64,000 bases of DNA, from contig JANEZZ010002660.1 in NCBI GenBank assembly GCA_026122225.1, forward strand, positions 248,001-312,000, written 5' to 3'. The translations under genes were made by a program, and so were the position numbers. The notes under the pieces were generated by a model. The model was not told the DNA's origin. It did not search any database and was given only the letters and a program-made list of their open reading frames with translations. The stretch comes from Heloderma charlesbogerti (lineage: Eukaryota; Chordata; Lepidosauria; Squamata; Helodermatidae). Positions 1 through 10,800 of the stretch are shown here, one piece after another. Numbering within the stretch: position 1 is the first letter of the stretch; each line of letters starts with the position of its first letter.

Positions 1-275
1 GGGCCTGCTGCAATCAGCTAATTGTGAGAGTTTCATTCAGGGAGCTTTGATTGGGAGATCTGGACCTCAGTGTAATTTAATGAGCCATTCTAAATGGAAA
101 ATACCCAGGGTCATCCAGTAACATGGATTGGCAAAAGATGCAGGACAGGCAAAGAAAGGAAGTAATTCTTAAGATAATTTGCATAATTAACTTCTGGAAT
201 TCACTACCACAAGATGTGGTGGTAGGCAATAGCTTAGATGGCTATCTAAGGAGATAAGACAAATTTTTAGAAGCA
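1..275 (+). mobile_element. CR1-like LINE 3'-region fragment
   Basis: The stretch around 110-255 (GATGCAGGACAGGCAAA, then TTCACTACCACAAGATGTGG and TAGCTTAGATGGCT) has the wording of the 3' non-coding end of a common squamate CR1/L3-group LINE. The related copy at 60560-60935 shows the adjoining part. It is diverged, the 5' limit lies outside or near the window edge, and no coding sequence remains. Family assignment is from recall of repeat consensus sequences, not from a search. Confidence 0.5.
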
Positions 276-597
276 GCTAATTTTTCCTTTTAATTTTTGC
301 CACAGTAAAACTCTGGGCACTATAGCACACTGAAATTAAAAACTTGTAGGGCTGTCGATGGCCTGTTGACATAGCTTGTGGGGTTGCGGGGAGTGAGCCA
401 GCCAGTTGGCCATCCTTGAGATGGATGACTCTTGCATTTCTTTGACTCTGTTATTTGGGTTCCACAATCACAGGTATTACTATTTTCTTAAAGCGAGCTC
501 GTATTGCTTCCCATCAGCTGGCATCTATCTTTTCGTGCTCTACTCTGCAAGCCTCTTCATAAAGGGAGACTGGTTTTACTGAAATGCTTGCATGGTG

Positions 598-876
598 TGG
601 CGCAGAGTGGTAGGCGGCAGTATTGCACCCGAAACTCTCCCCATGCCCTGAGTTCAATCCCAGCAGAAGCTGGGTCTCGGGTAGCCAGCTCAGGTCGACT
701 CAGCCCTCCATCCTTCCGAGGTCGGTAAAATGAGTACCCAGCTTGCTGGGGGCACGACTGGGGAAGGCCATGGCAAACCACCCCACCATAGTCTGCCATG
801 AAAACGCCAGCGTAAGCGGTGTCCCTCTAGGGGTCAGTAATGACCCGGTGCTTGCACAGGAGGAACCTTTCCTTTC
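598..876 (+). mobile_element. Sauria-type tRNA-derived SINE
   Basis: The head carries a pol III A box (TGGCGCAGAGTGG, 598-610) and a B box (GAGTTCAATCC, 650-660). The body reads GGTCGGTAAAATGAGTACCC and CAAACCACCCC, and the tail reads GACCCGGTGCTTGCACAGG followed by CCTTT repeats. This is the organisation of the squamate Sauria (ACA) SINE. It is flanked by CTTGCATGGTG (587-597) and CTTGTATGGTG (877-887), an 11-bp target-site duplication with one mismatch, so both ends are well defined. It would have been mobilised in trans by a LINE. The 74-aa reading frame crossing it is a by-product. Confidence 0.85.
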
Positions 877-887
877 CTTGTATGGTG

Positions 888-2017
888 ATGCCTCTCTTTT
901 CTTTTAGATAAAGGTGACACTTTTAAACAATGGCTGCTGCTAATGAACTCTGAATTGTTATGGGAATCTTGCCAAGCATAACCCTCAGGCAGTCCACTCA
1001 GTGTTGTAACATGAGGATTGGCACAAAATAATTCAATGTCCTTATTTCAAAGAGCTACCCAAGAAGGTTCAAAGTGTAGGATTAGACCCTTCTCTCCCTG
1101 TGCTTGTGTTATTTTTAATATTCACCAGATTAGATTGTCCTTAAGAGAAAAGAGGCCTGACACAGAACTCAGTAAAGTCAAGAGGAAGACTCCCAAAGTC
1201 AGTAGTGCTCTTTGGATAGAACACTGAGTGGTTGTCCGCAAGATGTTATAGAGGATGCATGCCTGCCACCAAACATGGCAGCCCCACCTCTTGTTTTCCT
1301 CTTCTCCTCAGTAACGTCTAGTAATACCAAAATGTGATGTCCTTGTGCTTTGTGTTTCTCCACATCTTCCCTGCAAGTGGCAGCCACTGAAGTGGGGCAG
1401 AGCAGAGGTGGGGAAACATAATGATGTCAACATCACATATTTTGGATTACCAAATGCAACAGAGAAGGAGAGGACACATGGCTCCTGTTTTCAATGGTAG
1501 TGGTGCATTCTCTGTAGTGTCTACTTCCAGCTTACTTTGAACCCTCTCTGCCACCAATGCCTTTAACAGCTGGATAACAAATTGAAAAGAGCAGGTGAAG
1601 GTTTTCATGGCACAGAGGTTCAGTGGTGGGGAAAGGTTTGTCTGCTGATTTGTGCTAGCTATACAGCTGTGAAAGGCACAAGGAAACTTAAAAGGAGGGA
1701 AGAATGGCCACAAAATATAAGAAGGTGGCATAACAGGTTTTGGGGAACAGCTAAATAATAATAAATTAATTTAAAAAAAAACAATGCATATGCAACTAAG
1801 ACAAAAGTTTGTCTCCAAGATGAATTCTGCAACTGGTCCTGACTTCTCAGAGATCTCTGATAGCATTTTTGTTTAGAAATATTAATCCCTGAAAACAGCC
1901 CAAATATATGGTACAGAGCCAAAACAGGGCTACTTTGAATACAACTATATAATTCATTCATTCTCTGAAGTAGCCCAACACACACACACACACACCCTGA
2001 GACTTCGTCTCTTCATT
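888..2017. other. Non-coding stretch, no gene seen
   Basis: AT-rich apparently single-copy DNA. It contains a short CA microsatellite at about 1978-1996. No splice-flanked open frame stands out. It probably belongs to the intron or upstream region of the gene whose exon starts at 5033. Confidence 0.5.
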
Positions 2018-2095
2018 CACTTGGGCCAATCGGTGTAAATACTGAACTAGATGGACCAGTGGCATCAGTATAAGGCAGCTTCCTATGTTCCTAAC
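2018..2095 (+). mobile_element. tRNA-SINE 3' end (squamate CORE/MIR-like type)
   Basis: ACTAGATGGACCAGTGG followed by TATAAGGCAGCTTCCTATGT is the 3' end of the same SINE family that is nearly complete at 10628-10800. Only the tail remains here. Confidence 0.6.
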
Positions 2096-2820
2096 TTATC
2101 ATGATTTAGAAATGTATCTGTTGTAAATATATCCGCATATGCATAATGTGCCTATTAGCTGTCATTTGCCCTCTATTAATTCATAATGATTCTAGTGATG
2201 TGTCATAGGTCCATAGAATGTCTAGTTATATTTTTATTGGGGTTTTAATGTATTGATAATTTCTAATAAAATTGTTTTTTTTAAGTATCCACCTTCATCG
2301 CAGCCATCTCAGGATCTCTGGGGTCAGTCTCTCACTTTGTTCTGGGGGATCACAGAGGACTTAGAGACTTGTGCAGCATCCAGCACAAAGTGAGAGATCA
2401 CACTGACATAGACACACACACACACACACAATGCTCCAGCATGCATAGAAACTATGTGGGATGGGAGGGATTTTTTTACTTTGTGCATGCCTCCCTAGGA
2501 AGGTCAGAAGCTCCTTGTGCAGAGCATGAACTGGCTTTTTGGTGGCCTCTGGACATTGGCAAATGCAGAAAAAAAAAACCTTACGTGCCGGAAAACGTGC
2601 TTATTTGTAGAATCATGCCAAGACGATTCCAATTGCTGGTGCATCCCAAACACAGACGCTTTTTCAAGGCAACTGTAGAGGATGTATAAAAAATTAAAAC
2701 CTCTCAAAACATGCCATATTTATAACCAGTAAACTTAACATGATGATAATATAATCTAACCTTGCCAAATTTCCAAAGTCTGCTGCTGGCCACAGACGTT
2801 GTTCCTCCTAAAGCCTGGAA

Positions 2821-2877
2821 GAGTATGTCATAAGTCAAAGAGCATGTCATAAGTCAAAGAGTATGTCATAAGTCAAA
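2821..2877. repeat. Three-copy 19-bp tandem repeat
   Basis: GAGTATGTCATAAGTCAAA at 2821-2839 is repeated at 2840-2858 with one change (GAGC) and again exactly at 2859-2877. It is a small minisatellite in otherwise unique intronic DNA. Confidence 0.95.
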
Positions 2878-3199
2878 TAAATGGAGGAGACACTAATAAA
2901 CCTCTGTCCATAGAGTCCAGTTACCCAGTATATATAACCTCCCATAATGGGTTCTACTTTCTAAATGGCCAAACATGCAAAAGAGAGATCCTTATCTTAT
3001 GTTGTGCATCCAGAGTTAAAATGTGGGAAAGCCGAAGAAAGAAGGGAAACGATAAAGTCATCTCCACTTTTTATAGACTTAGCCCACCCATCTGTGTACA
3101 TTAATTTTCTTTGGATTTTTAAACTTTCCCATTTTTGTTTTTTGTTTTTAAGCATTTTCTTCATAAAACTGACAGAGGGAATAATTTACAAGCTAACTG

Positions 3200-4300
3200 C
3201 AGAGCAGTGACATTAAATGAAACTAGAGACAGATGCAAGCCAGGTGGCTCAGCCTAAGATCTGAGTGGTTAAACCATTTATTTGCCAAGATTATCCTCAC
3301 ATTTAAAGCAGAGAATGGGCAGGGTTCTCACCAGACTAGGGGCATCTCTACACCTCCAGTTTATTGCACATTAATGATTAGCCACTCACTGAATTGTGTG
3401 GGTCCATTACATGACGTCGTCATCATCCAGTCATCCCACCGTTTCCGCCCACCTATCCCGTGTTTTCCTCAAACGGAAAAAATGTGGTATTTTTCCAAAT
3501 ATGTGCAAATGGAGCGCCATGCCCTCCCCTAGTGCAAATGAACCACTGTGCGTTGGCAGCTGTGGGCGGGTGTTGGGCGTGCGGTCGTAATGGTGAAGGC
3601 GGTGACAATGGGCTGTGGGGTGTGTTGCCTTCCCGGGCCTGCACCACTTTGGGTCCTTGCCATTCTTGGCCTGCAGCATTCTGAACAAGGCAGCAGGTCG
3701 GCAGAGCAGCGTGCCAGCCTTCCGACCTTCTGGGATGCCCCCCTGCTGTGCATTCCCAGTGAGTAAAGGGCTGAGTAAAAGGCAAAGATTGTAAAAAAAC
3801 ACACACACACTGAATGGGGAGGCGGGGGGGCCAGGGAGATTGGTGGGGGGACTGTCTGCATGTCAGTCCCCATCCACCAGCAACGTGCCAGGGGAGGGAG
3901 AGGGGCAGGGACCGGGGAGGAGCTGCCGCTACACCCCATGCGCGTGCAATGCTTTTTCGCGGAAAGGTGGCAACGCCTCTGAGCGGCATCATCACCGCAG
4001 TGAGAAGGGAAGAAATGAAAAATAATGCGATGAGGACAGCCATCTAAAGAGAACGCCCCAGTCCTGCAATGACGCCCGATGGGGAAAGAACTGGCATTGA
4101 TGTGGAATTCTTCGCCCGTGTGATGGATCCATCTTCTTAACTTCTGTGATGCAGAATAAATGTCTTCTCCACATAAGCACTTGAATCTAGCTCCCCACCC
4201 CGCTTTCTTGCCATGGGATGCCTCCCCAGTCACACGTATGTGGGGCCACTGGTGGGCTTACAGCTCAAATCCCCAAATGAGAACCAGCAGAGATTTCTCT
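3200..4300. other. GC-rich, CpG-containing non-coding block
   Basis: From about 3400 to 4100 the GC content is above that of its surroundings and CpG is retained (GCGCGTGC, TTTTTCGCGG). A CRE-like TGACGTCGTCATC lies at about 3411. The phrase TTACATGACGTCGTCA resembles TTACATGACATCGTCA at about 9664 in the DNA element 9596-9970, so part of this block may be a diverged relative of that element. Long overlapping frames here cross an ACAC microsatellite and low-complexity tracts; I do not regard them as genes. Confidence 0.4.
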
Positions 4301-5032
4301 GAAATCATCCGAGAGATCCTGGCCATCCAGAGGGCGTGCTGTAGCATCGCTAAGTGCAGTGCTTGGATCAAGGAGAGCCTCTGGCTTTAAACAAAAGGAC
4401 TTCAGGCAAACTGAGAAATGACCAGGATCTCCCAGTTCATTTCTTTTTTACTAATAACTAGCAGCCCCATGCAGCTGCTTTTAAGATTAGAGAGGTCACT
4501 GTATGTACGTGTATGTTTTCCTCTGGGGAGCCCATAACCGCTTGTGGCAGGGAGGGGTCACACCGGAGAATGGCACAAAAATGCTTCCCCAAAGCAGCTA
4601 CACAGGGCTGCTGATTGGTAAAAACAAAAAACAAGCCAGAGATGCTAATCATGGCATCATGTCTGCTTTGGCCTTCACACTCTACAACGGGTCCGTCCTA
4701 CACCCTGCGCTTAATGGACACTCATTAAACAGAGCCAAAAAAGCCTTCTGTGGTTCTGATGGTGCCATGTTTGCTACAGGGGAGGAACCTTGTGGCCTTG
4801 TAAAAGCACGATTTAGAAGAATTTGCAGCAAGGAAGAGCTGGTATTGTCAGAGTCAGCACCTTGGCTCCACTTCTTTCTGTGTTTTCTACCCTTGCCAGG
4901 CTGCATTTGCTATCAGTCCCAAACTTCGCTGAGGTTGTATGAGCTTGAAGAAGCCACACAGCTCTCCTGTTTTAATTAGAAGACTGTTGACACACTTGGG
5001 TTTTTCTCCCCACACCCCATCCCCTTCTTCAG

Positions 5033-5133
5033 GAAAGCGAGTCGGATAGTGGGATGGTGCTGACTTTGGATGAAATCAAAAGCCGGAAAAGGCTGGAAAT
5101 CCGCTCCTGGCCCTATGGGATTATGGCTCTAGC
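5033..5133 (+). CDS. Internal coding exon of an unrecognised gene
   Basis: A 101-nt exon (33 codons plus 2 nt) follows a strong polypyrimidine tract ending CTTCTTCAG at 5032 and ends at a consensus donor GTAAGT at 5134. It reads ESESDSGMVLTLDEIK, then a basic stretch SRKRLEIRSWPYGIMAL. The frame enters in phase 0 and leaves with two bases of a split codon, which matches the one base supplied by the exon at 17272. I do not recognise the protein. The acidic start and clustered Arg/Lys would suit a cytosolic segment. Upstream exons lie outside the window or were not found. Confidence 0.72.
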
Positions 5134-5458
5134 GTAAGTACCCCTGGATGGGCCCATATTGGTTGATACTGACATCCTCTCATACGCTAAGTTCAAGAAC
5201 TGGTTTTAGAGTAGAGGGTCCGCCATGGAGTCAGTCATGCTGATTCAAATCATCAAGTAACCCAGCTCAGTCATAGAACACACAGCTATTCTTAGCTGAC
5301 GAAACACAAGCTATATTCACACATTACTTGTGTGTACAGCAGCCACGTGTAGAAGGAGGAGTGGGGCCATGCTTGCTTGCCCTGATCTTTCTTCTACACA
5401 TGATTGCCCTACATGCAAGTAAGGTGTGAATAGAGCTAGAGTGTGGGCTGCAGACACA

Positions 5459-5920
5459 GACCTGGTTCGCACATAACGCTAAGCCATGGTTTATTTAACC
5501 CATGGTTTGCCTGCCTGGGAGACAATCGAACAAACCATGGTTTGTTTTCTCAATCCCTGGTTGTTTGCTTTCCTCCTCCTCCTTCACCCACTCTCTCCCT
5601 GTATCCCAAATGCCTTCACGGCTCTGCAGTACTGACACGTAGAGCAGCTGGGGGGTGGGGTTTTTACCAGTGTTGCCCACTGCCTCTGTAGTGAGGCAAA
5701 AACAATGCAGGAACAATTCATAGTTCACAACAACAACCCATGGTTTAAACAACCCAGAGTTCACAACCCAACAACAAAACATGGATTTTCTTTCTGGATT
5801 ATCTGTGGTTAACAAACCATGGTTTGTTAGCACAGCCATGTTCACACCTCACAACAACCCAGAATTCAACAACCCATGGGATGAATAAACCATGGGTTAA
5901 CGTTATGTGTGAACCAGGTC
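5459..5920. mobile_element. Non-autonomous DNA transposon with CCTGGTTC ends
   Basis: The left end GACCTGGTTCGCACATAACG is mirrored by the right end CGTTATGTGTGAACCAGGTC. The mirrored similarity continues inward through repeated CCATGGTTTGTT and AAACCATGG blocks. The unit is about 460 bp with no transposase frame. Related ends occur at 16494-17019 and 43303-43505. The CCATGG-centred repeats make it strongly foldable. Superfamily not established: flanking CACAGA words are similar on both sides but do not form a clean TSD. Confidence 0.75.
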
Positions 5921-5983
5921 ACAGAATTCTTCTGCAGCCATCACGCATGTATATATATGTTACAGTAGCAATAATATTCTAAA

Positions 5984-6116
5984 GGCACAATCCTATGTAT
6001 GTTTAGACAGAAAAAAGGCCTACAACTCCCAGCGTGCCCCAACCAGCCTAGTTGACTGGGGCATGCTGGGAATTTTAGGCCTTTTTCTCTGTCTAAACAT
6101 GCATAGGATTGTGCCC
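5984..6116. mobile_element. Palindromic MITE, CAATCCTAT family
   Basis: GGCACAATCCTATGTATGTT at the left is mirrored by AACATGCATAGGATTGTGCC at the right. The whole 130-bp unit folds on itself around CTAGTTGACTGGGG. It has no coding capacity. It is the intact form of the element that was split by CR1 at 8048-8689. Confidence 0.85.
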
Positions 6117-6564
6117 CAAAACATTTTCTTAGGACATTTCAAAGTAGTGTGCCGGCTTTCACGTTCCCCATAACTCTTAGGCTAGATGTGCAGTAAAAAT
6201 AAAATGGGGTGGTTGCTTTTGGATTTGTTTCTACTGGGCCAGAACCTGCAATTTTTATATATTACAGTGACTGTCATTAAATTATTTTTGGACCTAGATT
6301 AGTGAATATCAACATTCAGCAATGTATCTCTCAGTCTGGGGATGTTTGCAGAATTCAGCTGGCATTGTCAACATTCATATATACTTGTCAACAGTCACCA
6401 AATTTCACACGGCTTGCTCACTATTTTGTGACACTTTGGTTGGCCCTAATAAAGGTAGATTTCAAATTAATAACATTCACTGTAATGTGGTATAAAAGGC
6501 AATATTCCATTCCTGGCTCTTGAGGGAAACCACAGGGTCCAGCCCATGCTACATGGCTTACAGC

Positions 6565-7020
6565 TGATAGCCAGTTACTGACTGTAAGTGGAGTGGGAAG
6601 GAGATAGATTGGGATCTACCTGGAGCTCTCTGGGTGATTTGTGGAAGATCAGCAAAAGTTTCTGACTCCCAATTGTTTGACAATGGTAACAACAAGGGCA
6701 CAATCCTATGCATGTTTAGACAGCAATAAGTCCCACAACTCCCAGCATTCCCCAGCCAGCTTTGTAAGACTTATTGCTGTCTAAACATGCATAGGATTGT
6801 GCCCTAAGGCTCTTGTCTCTGTAAACTAGGCTGCCAAAATGAAGAAACCCAGGAGTGGATTTTTTGTGTAATAGAACTGTGAACTCAGTTCTGGTACTGA
6901 AAACAAAAAGGCACCCTGATCTTTAAGCATATCAACTCCCTTCTCCACTCCACTATTTTTCAGGTGACTCCAGTTGGTAGAGTAAAAAACATGGTAGATC
7001 CTACAAGGCCACCACTGGAC
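6565..7020 (+). repeat. Unclassified dispersed repeat, copy 1 (interrupted)
   Basis: TTGGGATCTACC, CTCCCAATTGTTTGACAATG, AAAACAAAAAGGCACCCTG and TGGTAGATCCTACAAG occur in this order and recur at 25975-26345 and, more weakly, at 48968-49215. The present copy is split by the palindromic MITE at 6696-6804. No coding frame was recognised. Boundaries are approximate. Confidence 0.6.
6696..6804. mobile_element. Palindromic MITE, CAATCCTAT family
   Basis: GGGCACAATCCTATGCATGT is mirrored by ACATGCATAGGATTGTGCCC, with AACTCCCAGCATTCCCCAGC in the loop half. It is inserted between AACAACAA and TAAGGCTC of the unclassified repeat at 6565-7020, which is continuous in the copy at 25975-26345. Confidence 0.85.
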
Positions 7021-7745
7021 TACAAACATTTTACGTAGCACTGCCCTTTGCCTGGTATCATAGGACTTGCTCATGCAGCAGTGTCCTGCACTCATAGGTG
7101 TGCAGGGGGGTGGGTTGGGGTGGGGGGAGCAGCTTGATAATTATGTGCAATGAGTTCATGCTCATATGTAGCTGGGCAGGAATTTTTGACGAACAGTTCT
7201 GCGGCTGGGAGAGTGAGAGTGGGAACTGTCCTCCCAAGGCAAACATCAGCTTTGGAGGGCCAGCTTTCATCTGGACTGCAGCAGGGAAAGAAAGGTTTTA
7301 AAAAAACCACCCACATGTTGTAATCTTGATCATTATCAACCCCCACCCCCAAAGAGACTTCTATTTGCATTTTTTTTAAAATGCAGGTTAAATGCAAAAA
7401 CACGTTTAACCTCAAGTCAAATTTGGCCTAGAGATCCACCCTGGTCTGCCACTAAGTTAGGCTTTGATGCAATGTGTTCTTTGCTAAGGTTGTTTTTGCA
7501 ATAGCTTCCATGCTGTCAGATACATAGAAAGTGAAGTGTCAACAGCTTTGGACACCAAAGTGGAATTTTTGAGCAGCAACCATGAGCAGGAGCTGTTACC
7601 AGGGGATTTATCCCATTCGGGAATCTATTTTCAAACAAACAGACAAAAAGTCCATGTGTGTCCAATGTGTCCTTTCTCACACCAGTGCCTCTGCTGGTGT
7701 TCTAGAATACTTGACAGCACCTTTTTAGCCAATACAAATTTTTAT

Positions 7746-7800
7746 GCTGTCCAATCCTATGCAAGTCTGCTCAGAAGTAAATCCCACTGATATCAATGGG
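7746..7800. mobile_element. Half MITE, CAATCCTAT/AGTAAGTCCC family
   Basis: CCAATCCTATGCAAGTCTGC then AGAAGTAAATCCCACTGA and ATCAATGGGACTAATTCCC. This is the first half of the element that is complete at 20404-20488; the mirror half is missing. Confidence 0.55.
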
Positions 7801-7811
7801 ACTAATTCCCA

Positions 7812-8035
7812 TAAGAACATAAGAAGAGCCATGCTGGACCAGGCCAAAGGTTCGTCTAGTCCAGCATTTTGTTCACACAGTGGCCATGCAGATATCATGG
7901 GGAAGCCATTAAGCAGGACGTGAGTGATGCTGAATCCCCCTGCTCATGCACCTGGTCTGCAAAGTCACATTGCCTCTTATCCTGGAGGTAATATACAGCC
8001 ATCCTGACTAGTAGCATTATCCTCCCATGTAAGTG
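7812..8035 (-). mobile_element. CR1-like LINE 3' tail, reverse orientation
   Basis: AAGAACATAAGAAGAGCCAT, GCTGGACCAGGCCAAAGG, TCTAGTCCAGCATT and CACACAGTGGCC form the reverse complement of the 3' end that is seen in forward orientation at 60560-60935. There is no open frame. Confidence 0.6.
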
Positions 8036-8047
8036 TGAATAGGCTTG

Positions 8048-8689
8048 GGCACAATCCTATGTGTGTTTAGACAGAAAAAAGTCATAGAATCGTAGAATAG
8101 TAGGGTTGGAAGGGGCCTATAAGACCATTGAGTCCAACCCCCTGCTCCGTGCATCCCTGACAGATGGCTGTCTAGCTTCATCTTGAATGCCTCCAGTGTG
8201 GGAGAGCCCGCCACCTCCCTAGGTCATTGGTTCCATGGTCATATTGCTCAAACAGTCAGGAAGCTTTTCTTGATGTCCAGCCAGAATCCAGCTTCCTGTA
8301 AATTGAGCCCATTATTCCGTGTCCTGCATTCTGGGATGATCGAGAAGAGATCCTGGCTGTCCTCTCTGTGACAACCTTTCAAATACTTGAAGAGCGCTAT
8401 CATATCTCCCCTCAGTCTTCTCTTCTCCAGGCTAAACATGCCCACTTCTTTCAGTCTCTCCTCATGGGGTTTTGTTTCCAGTCCCCTGATCATCTTTGTT
8501 GCCCTCCTCTGAACCCTCTCCAGTTTGTCTGCATCCTTCTTAAAGTGTGGTGCCCAGAACTGGACACAGTACTCCAGATGAGGCCTAACCAGTGCTGAGT
8601 AGAGGGGAACTAGTACTTCATGTGATTGAAACACAGCTGGCTGGAATTGTAGGACTATTTTCTGTCTAAACACACATAGGATTGTGCCC
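8048..8689. mobile_element. CAATCCTAT MITE split by a CR1 insertion
   Basis: The left arm (GGGCACAATCCTATGTGTGT, 8048-8082) and right arm (about 8632-8689, ending CACACATAGGATTGTGCCC) are mirror images. Intact relatives at 5984-6116 and 6696-6804 are only 110-130 bp. The extra 540 bp between the arms is a CR1 LINE on the minus strand. The arms share the private variant TGTGTG/CACACA, confirming that they belong to one original copy. Confidence 0.85.
8083..8630 (-). mobile_element. 5'-truncated CR1 LINE nested in a MITE
   Basis: Read on the minus strand, it encodes the C-terminal part of CR1 ORF2, including the typical [19 protein letters not shown] and [17 protein letters not shown] segments. 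It ends in the CR1 3' terminus (on the + strand, CATAGAATCGTAGAATAG followed by GGTTGGAAGGGGCC). The frame is open across 8248-8640 and then closes. Only the last part of the reverse-transcriptase protein is present, so the copy is inactive. No TSD was found, as is usual for CR1. Confidence 0.9.
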
Positions 8690-9450
8690 TTAATCAATTA
8701 AACCAGCCAGTTAAGTTGCCTAAACATGGCAGGCCTAAATTTTACCTCACAGATGATAGGACTGATCCCTGGCATTGAAAACAGATGTTGACTTAAGCCC
8801 TGGCAAAAATTAAGCTTTGCATCTGCCCACAACCTTGGAAAAACAGCTCTGGAGATCAAGCTCTTCTCCAAGTGGCTTGCTGAGGCTAGTGGGGAAGGAA
8901 AATGTCACCCTTGTTAATGATATCTCTCCCTTTATCAAAAACATTTATTCTGGACCTGTTACAAACAGTCCTCTTTCCCCTGCACAAAACCTCTGAAAGG
9001 CTTAGTGTGTCTTCCAAACCAGGACAGCTCTGGAGGCTCTCAATCCTCTTCCCAAACCCCACACCCCACCCAAGATCAAGCTGTTTGTTTGTCTTGCATT
9101 TGCTTTCTTCCCTGAGTTGAAAGGGGAGAGAATTGGCTACACTCAAGTGTGGAACGCTTATGTCAAGAGTTTAGGGAAGACAAATATAAAACTCTGGGAC
9201 TCAGAATCCTGTTGGAGAAGCAACAACTGTTTGCTGTGTTGGGTGCTAAGAAGCCAAAGAGAAAAAGAGAGTGTGCAGCATCCGAGGGAATGCACTGAAC
9301 ATGTGTGGGATGTAGGCCCTGCTCAAATCTCCCCCCTCCCCCAAATATTGAACACATCAAGGGGGCAGGAGGGAGGCGAATCTCTCTCCCATGAAAAGTA
9401 AGCCCTTTTCAGCTGACTTTTCAGGGTGGAGGGAGGGAGTGGATGCAGTG

Positions 9451-9484
9451 CTGTATATAGTATAGTACTGTATACTATATACAG
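9451..9484. repeat. AT-rich inverted repeat, 14-bp arms
   Basis: CTGTATATAGTATA and TATACTATATACAG are exact reverse complements separated by 6 bp. A cruciform or hairpin is possible; no function is indicated. Confidence 0.9.
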
Positions 9485-9595
9485 TATAGGCATGGACAGA
9501 AAGCCTGAACAGGACTGGTGGCCAGGTGTCCTCTTTTACAGAGGACAGTCCTGTGTTTAAAGAGCTGTCCTATCTGATTCCAGTTTAAAGAGAAG

Positions 9596-9970
9596 GGGCT
9601 TCTCCACATGGGGCTTTCATCCTGTGATTGAGTTTGGTTACTCACAGATGTTTGCAGGTTCTTTACATGACATCGTCAACCTCCAGCACCTCCCCCATGA
9701 TTTCTGACCATTTCCGTAGCTTACTTTGAAATGGAAATAATGAGCTAATAAAAAGAACCAATTTGAATCAGTTTGAATTTGGCTGTGTAAAGAGGAAGTG
9801 GTGCTATAACAACAGCGCCATCTAGTGTCTGTATAATGAAATATATAGAACTCACAGATGAAGGTGGGAAGGGAAGCGCATGTAAAGGGTTGATCTTAAT
9901 CCCACAAAGAATCCAGAAGCAGAAGCCCCGGTCAAATCATGGGATAAAAAGCCTCTGTGTGGAGAAGCCC
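9596..9970. mobile_element. DNA element with CTTCTCCACA ends and a CTCF-like motif
   Basis: The left end GGCTTCTCCACATGGGGC is mirrored by the right end CTGTGTGGAGAAGCC, about 375 bp apart, with no coding frame. A second, reversed and diverged copy lies at about 14835-15010 (shared CTGCTTCTGGATT, GGGATTAA and TTTCATTAT blocks). Both carry an ACTAGATGGC word at the corresponding place. Flanks AAAGAGAA and AAAGAACC are similar but not a clean duplication. Confidence 0.7.
9814..9830 (-). promoter_or_regulatory. CTCF-like core motif in a DNA element
   Basis: The reverse complement reads AGACACTAGATGGCGCT. It fits the known CTCF core pattern (CCAsyAGrkGGCrs) at most positions; the first C is replaced by A. 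Motif match only; occupancy is unknown. Confidence 0.4.
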
Positions 9971-10120
9971 AAAGAACCATCAGAACTGTTGCCCATCAAG
10001 AGTTAGCACCTGGACAGTAGACTGAACAGACAGGCACACAGGCCACCTGATCACAGCCTTCCACGCTATGGTGAGATGCACTGTATAACCTATTCAAATT
10101 ATAATAATTATTTCTAAATT

Positions 10121-10123
<3 letters not shown>

Positions 10124-10157
<34 letters not shown>
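10124..10157. repeat. TA dinucleotide microsatellite
   Basis: Uninterrupted TA repeats of about 17 units within AT-rich intronic DNA. Confidence 0.95.
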
Positions 10158-10161
<4 letters not shown>

Positions 10162-10627
10162 TAACATCTGCCCATGTTATGCAGATCACTTCCTCTTCTG
10201 CCTTCTTTATTTTTGGTGATGCATTTCTTCTTTTTGGGCAATCCATAAATAGTCACCCTACTCTGGTTTCATTTTGTAGCATGGAGGTGTCATCTTGGTT
10301 GTGGTGTTTTAAATTCCTCATTGAAAAAGCTATTATTTTAAGCTCAGAAATAATCAGGCCCACAAATGTAAGCTAAGGATTAAGATATTCTCTGAGTGGG
10401 GCTCAGCTGAGGTGTTTCAGTCTCTGTCAGTATTCAAAGCATTTAGCTGAGGATTTCTTCTAGTGAAATCCAACTGTGTTACCCTCTACTCAACACCGGC
10501 AGGCCTTCCTGTCCCAATTTAACATGTGAGGGGGCCAGACGGTAGCCACTGAGATGAAGCTTTAACTAGTGGTCTGAAACATCCATTGCCTCAGTAGAAT
10601 ACCAGCTAAGTAGCTTGCCTTCAGGAC

Positions 10628-10800
10628 CAGATTTTAGTGGTAGGGTACCTGCTTTGCACTCAGGGGGCCATGGGATCAATCTCCAGTTAAAAGGATCAAA
10701 TAACAGGTGACGTGAAAAGACCCTTCTCTACTGAGAGCTGCTGCCAATCAGGTTAGGCAACACTGGGTTAGATGGACAGATAGTCTGACCAGGTGCACAG
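10628..10800 (+). mobile_element. tRNA-derived SINE, nearly complete
   Basis: The pol III A-box-like TAGTGGTAGGGTACC and B-box-like GGGATCAATCTCC (decayed) are followed by the body CAGTTAAAAGGATCAAATAA and GAGAGCTGCTGCCAATCAGG and the tail TTAGATGGACAGATAGTCTG. Pieces of the same family lie at 2018-2095, 12195-12350 (minus), 23998-24060 and 27765-27850 (minus). The family is distinct from the Sauria SINE at 598-876. Confidence 0.75.

Noticed and set aside
504..799. Short frames at the start of the window
   Set aside because: They lie in the Sauria SINE and its flanks and are by-products of the repeat.
3529..4233. A 234-codon open frame on the minus strand, among the longest outside LINEs
   Set aside because: It crosses an ACAC microsatellite and GC-rich low-complexity DNA, overlaps other frames of similar length on both strands, and has no domain or splice context.
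8248..8697. A 149-codon host gene on the minus strand
   Set aside because: It is the CR1 ORF2 C-terminus with a fortuitous start inside the MITE arm.
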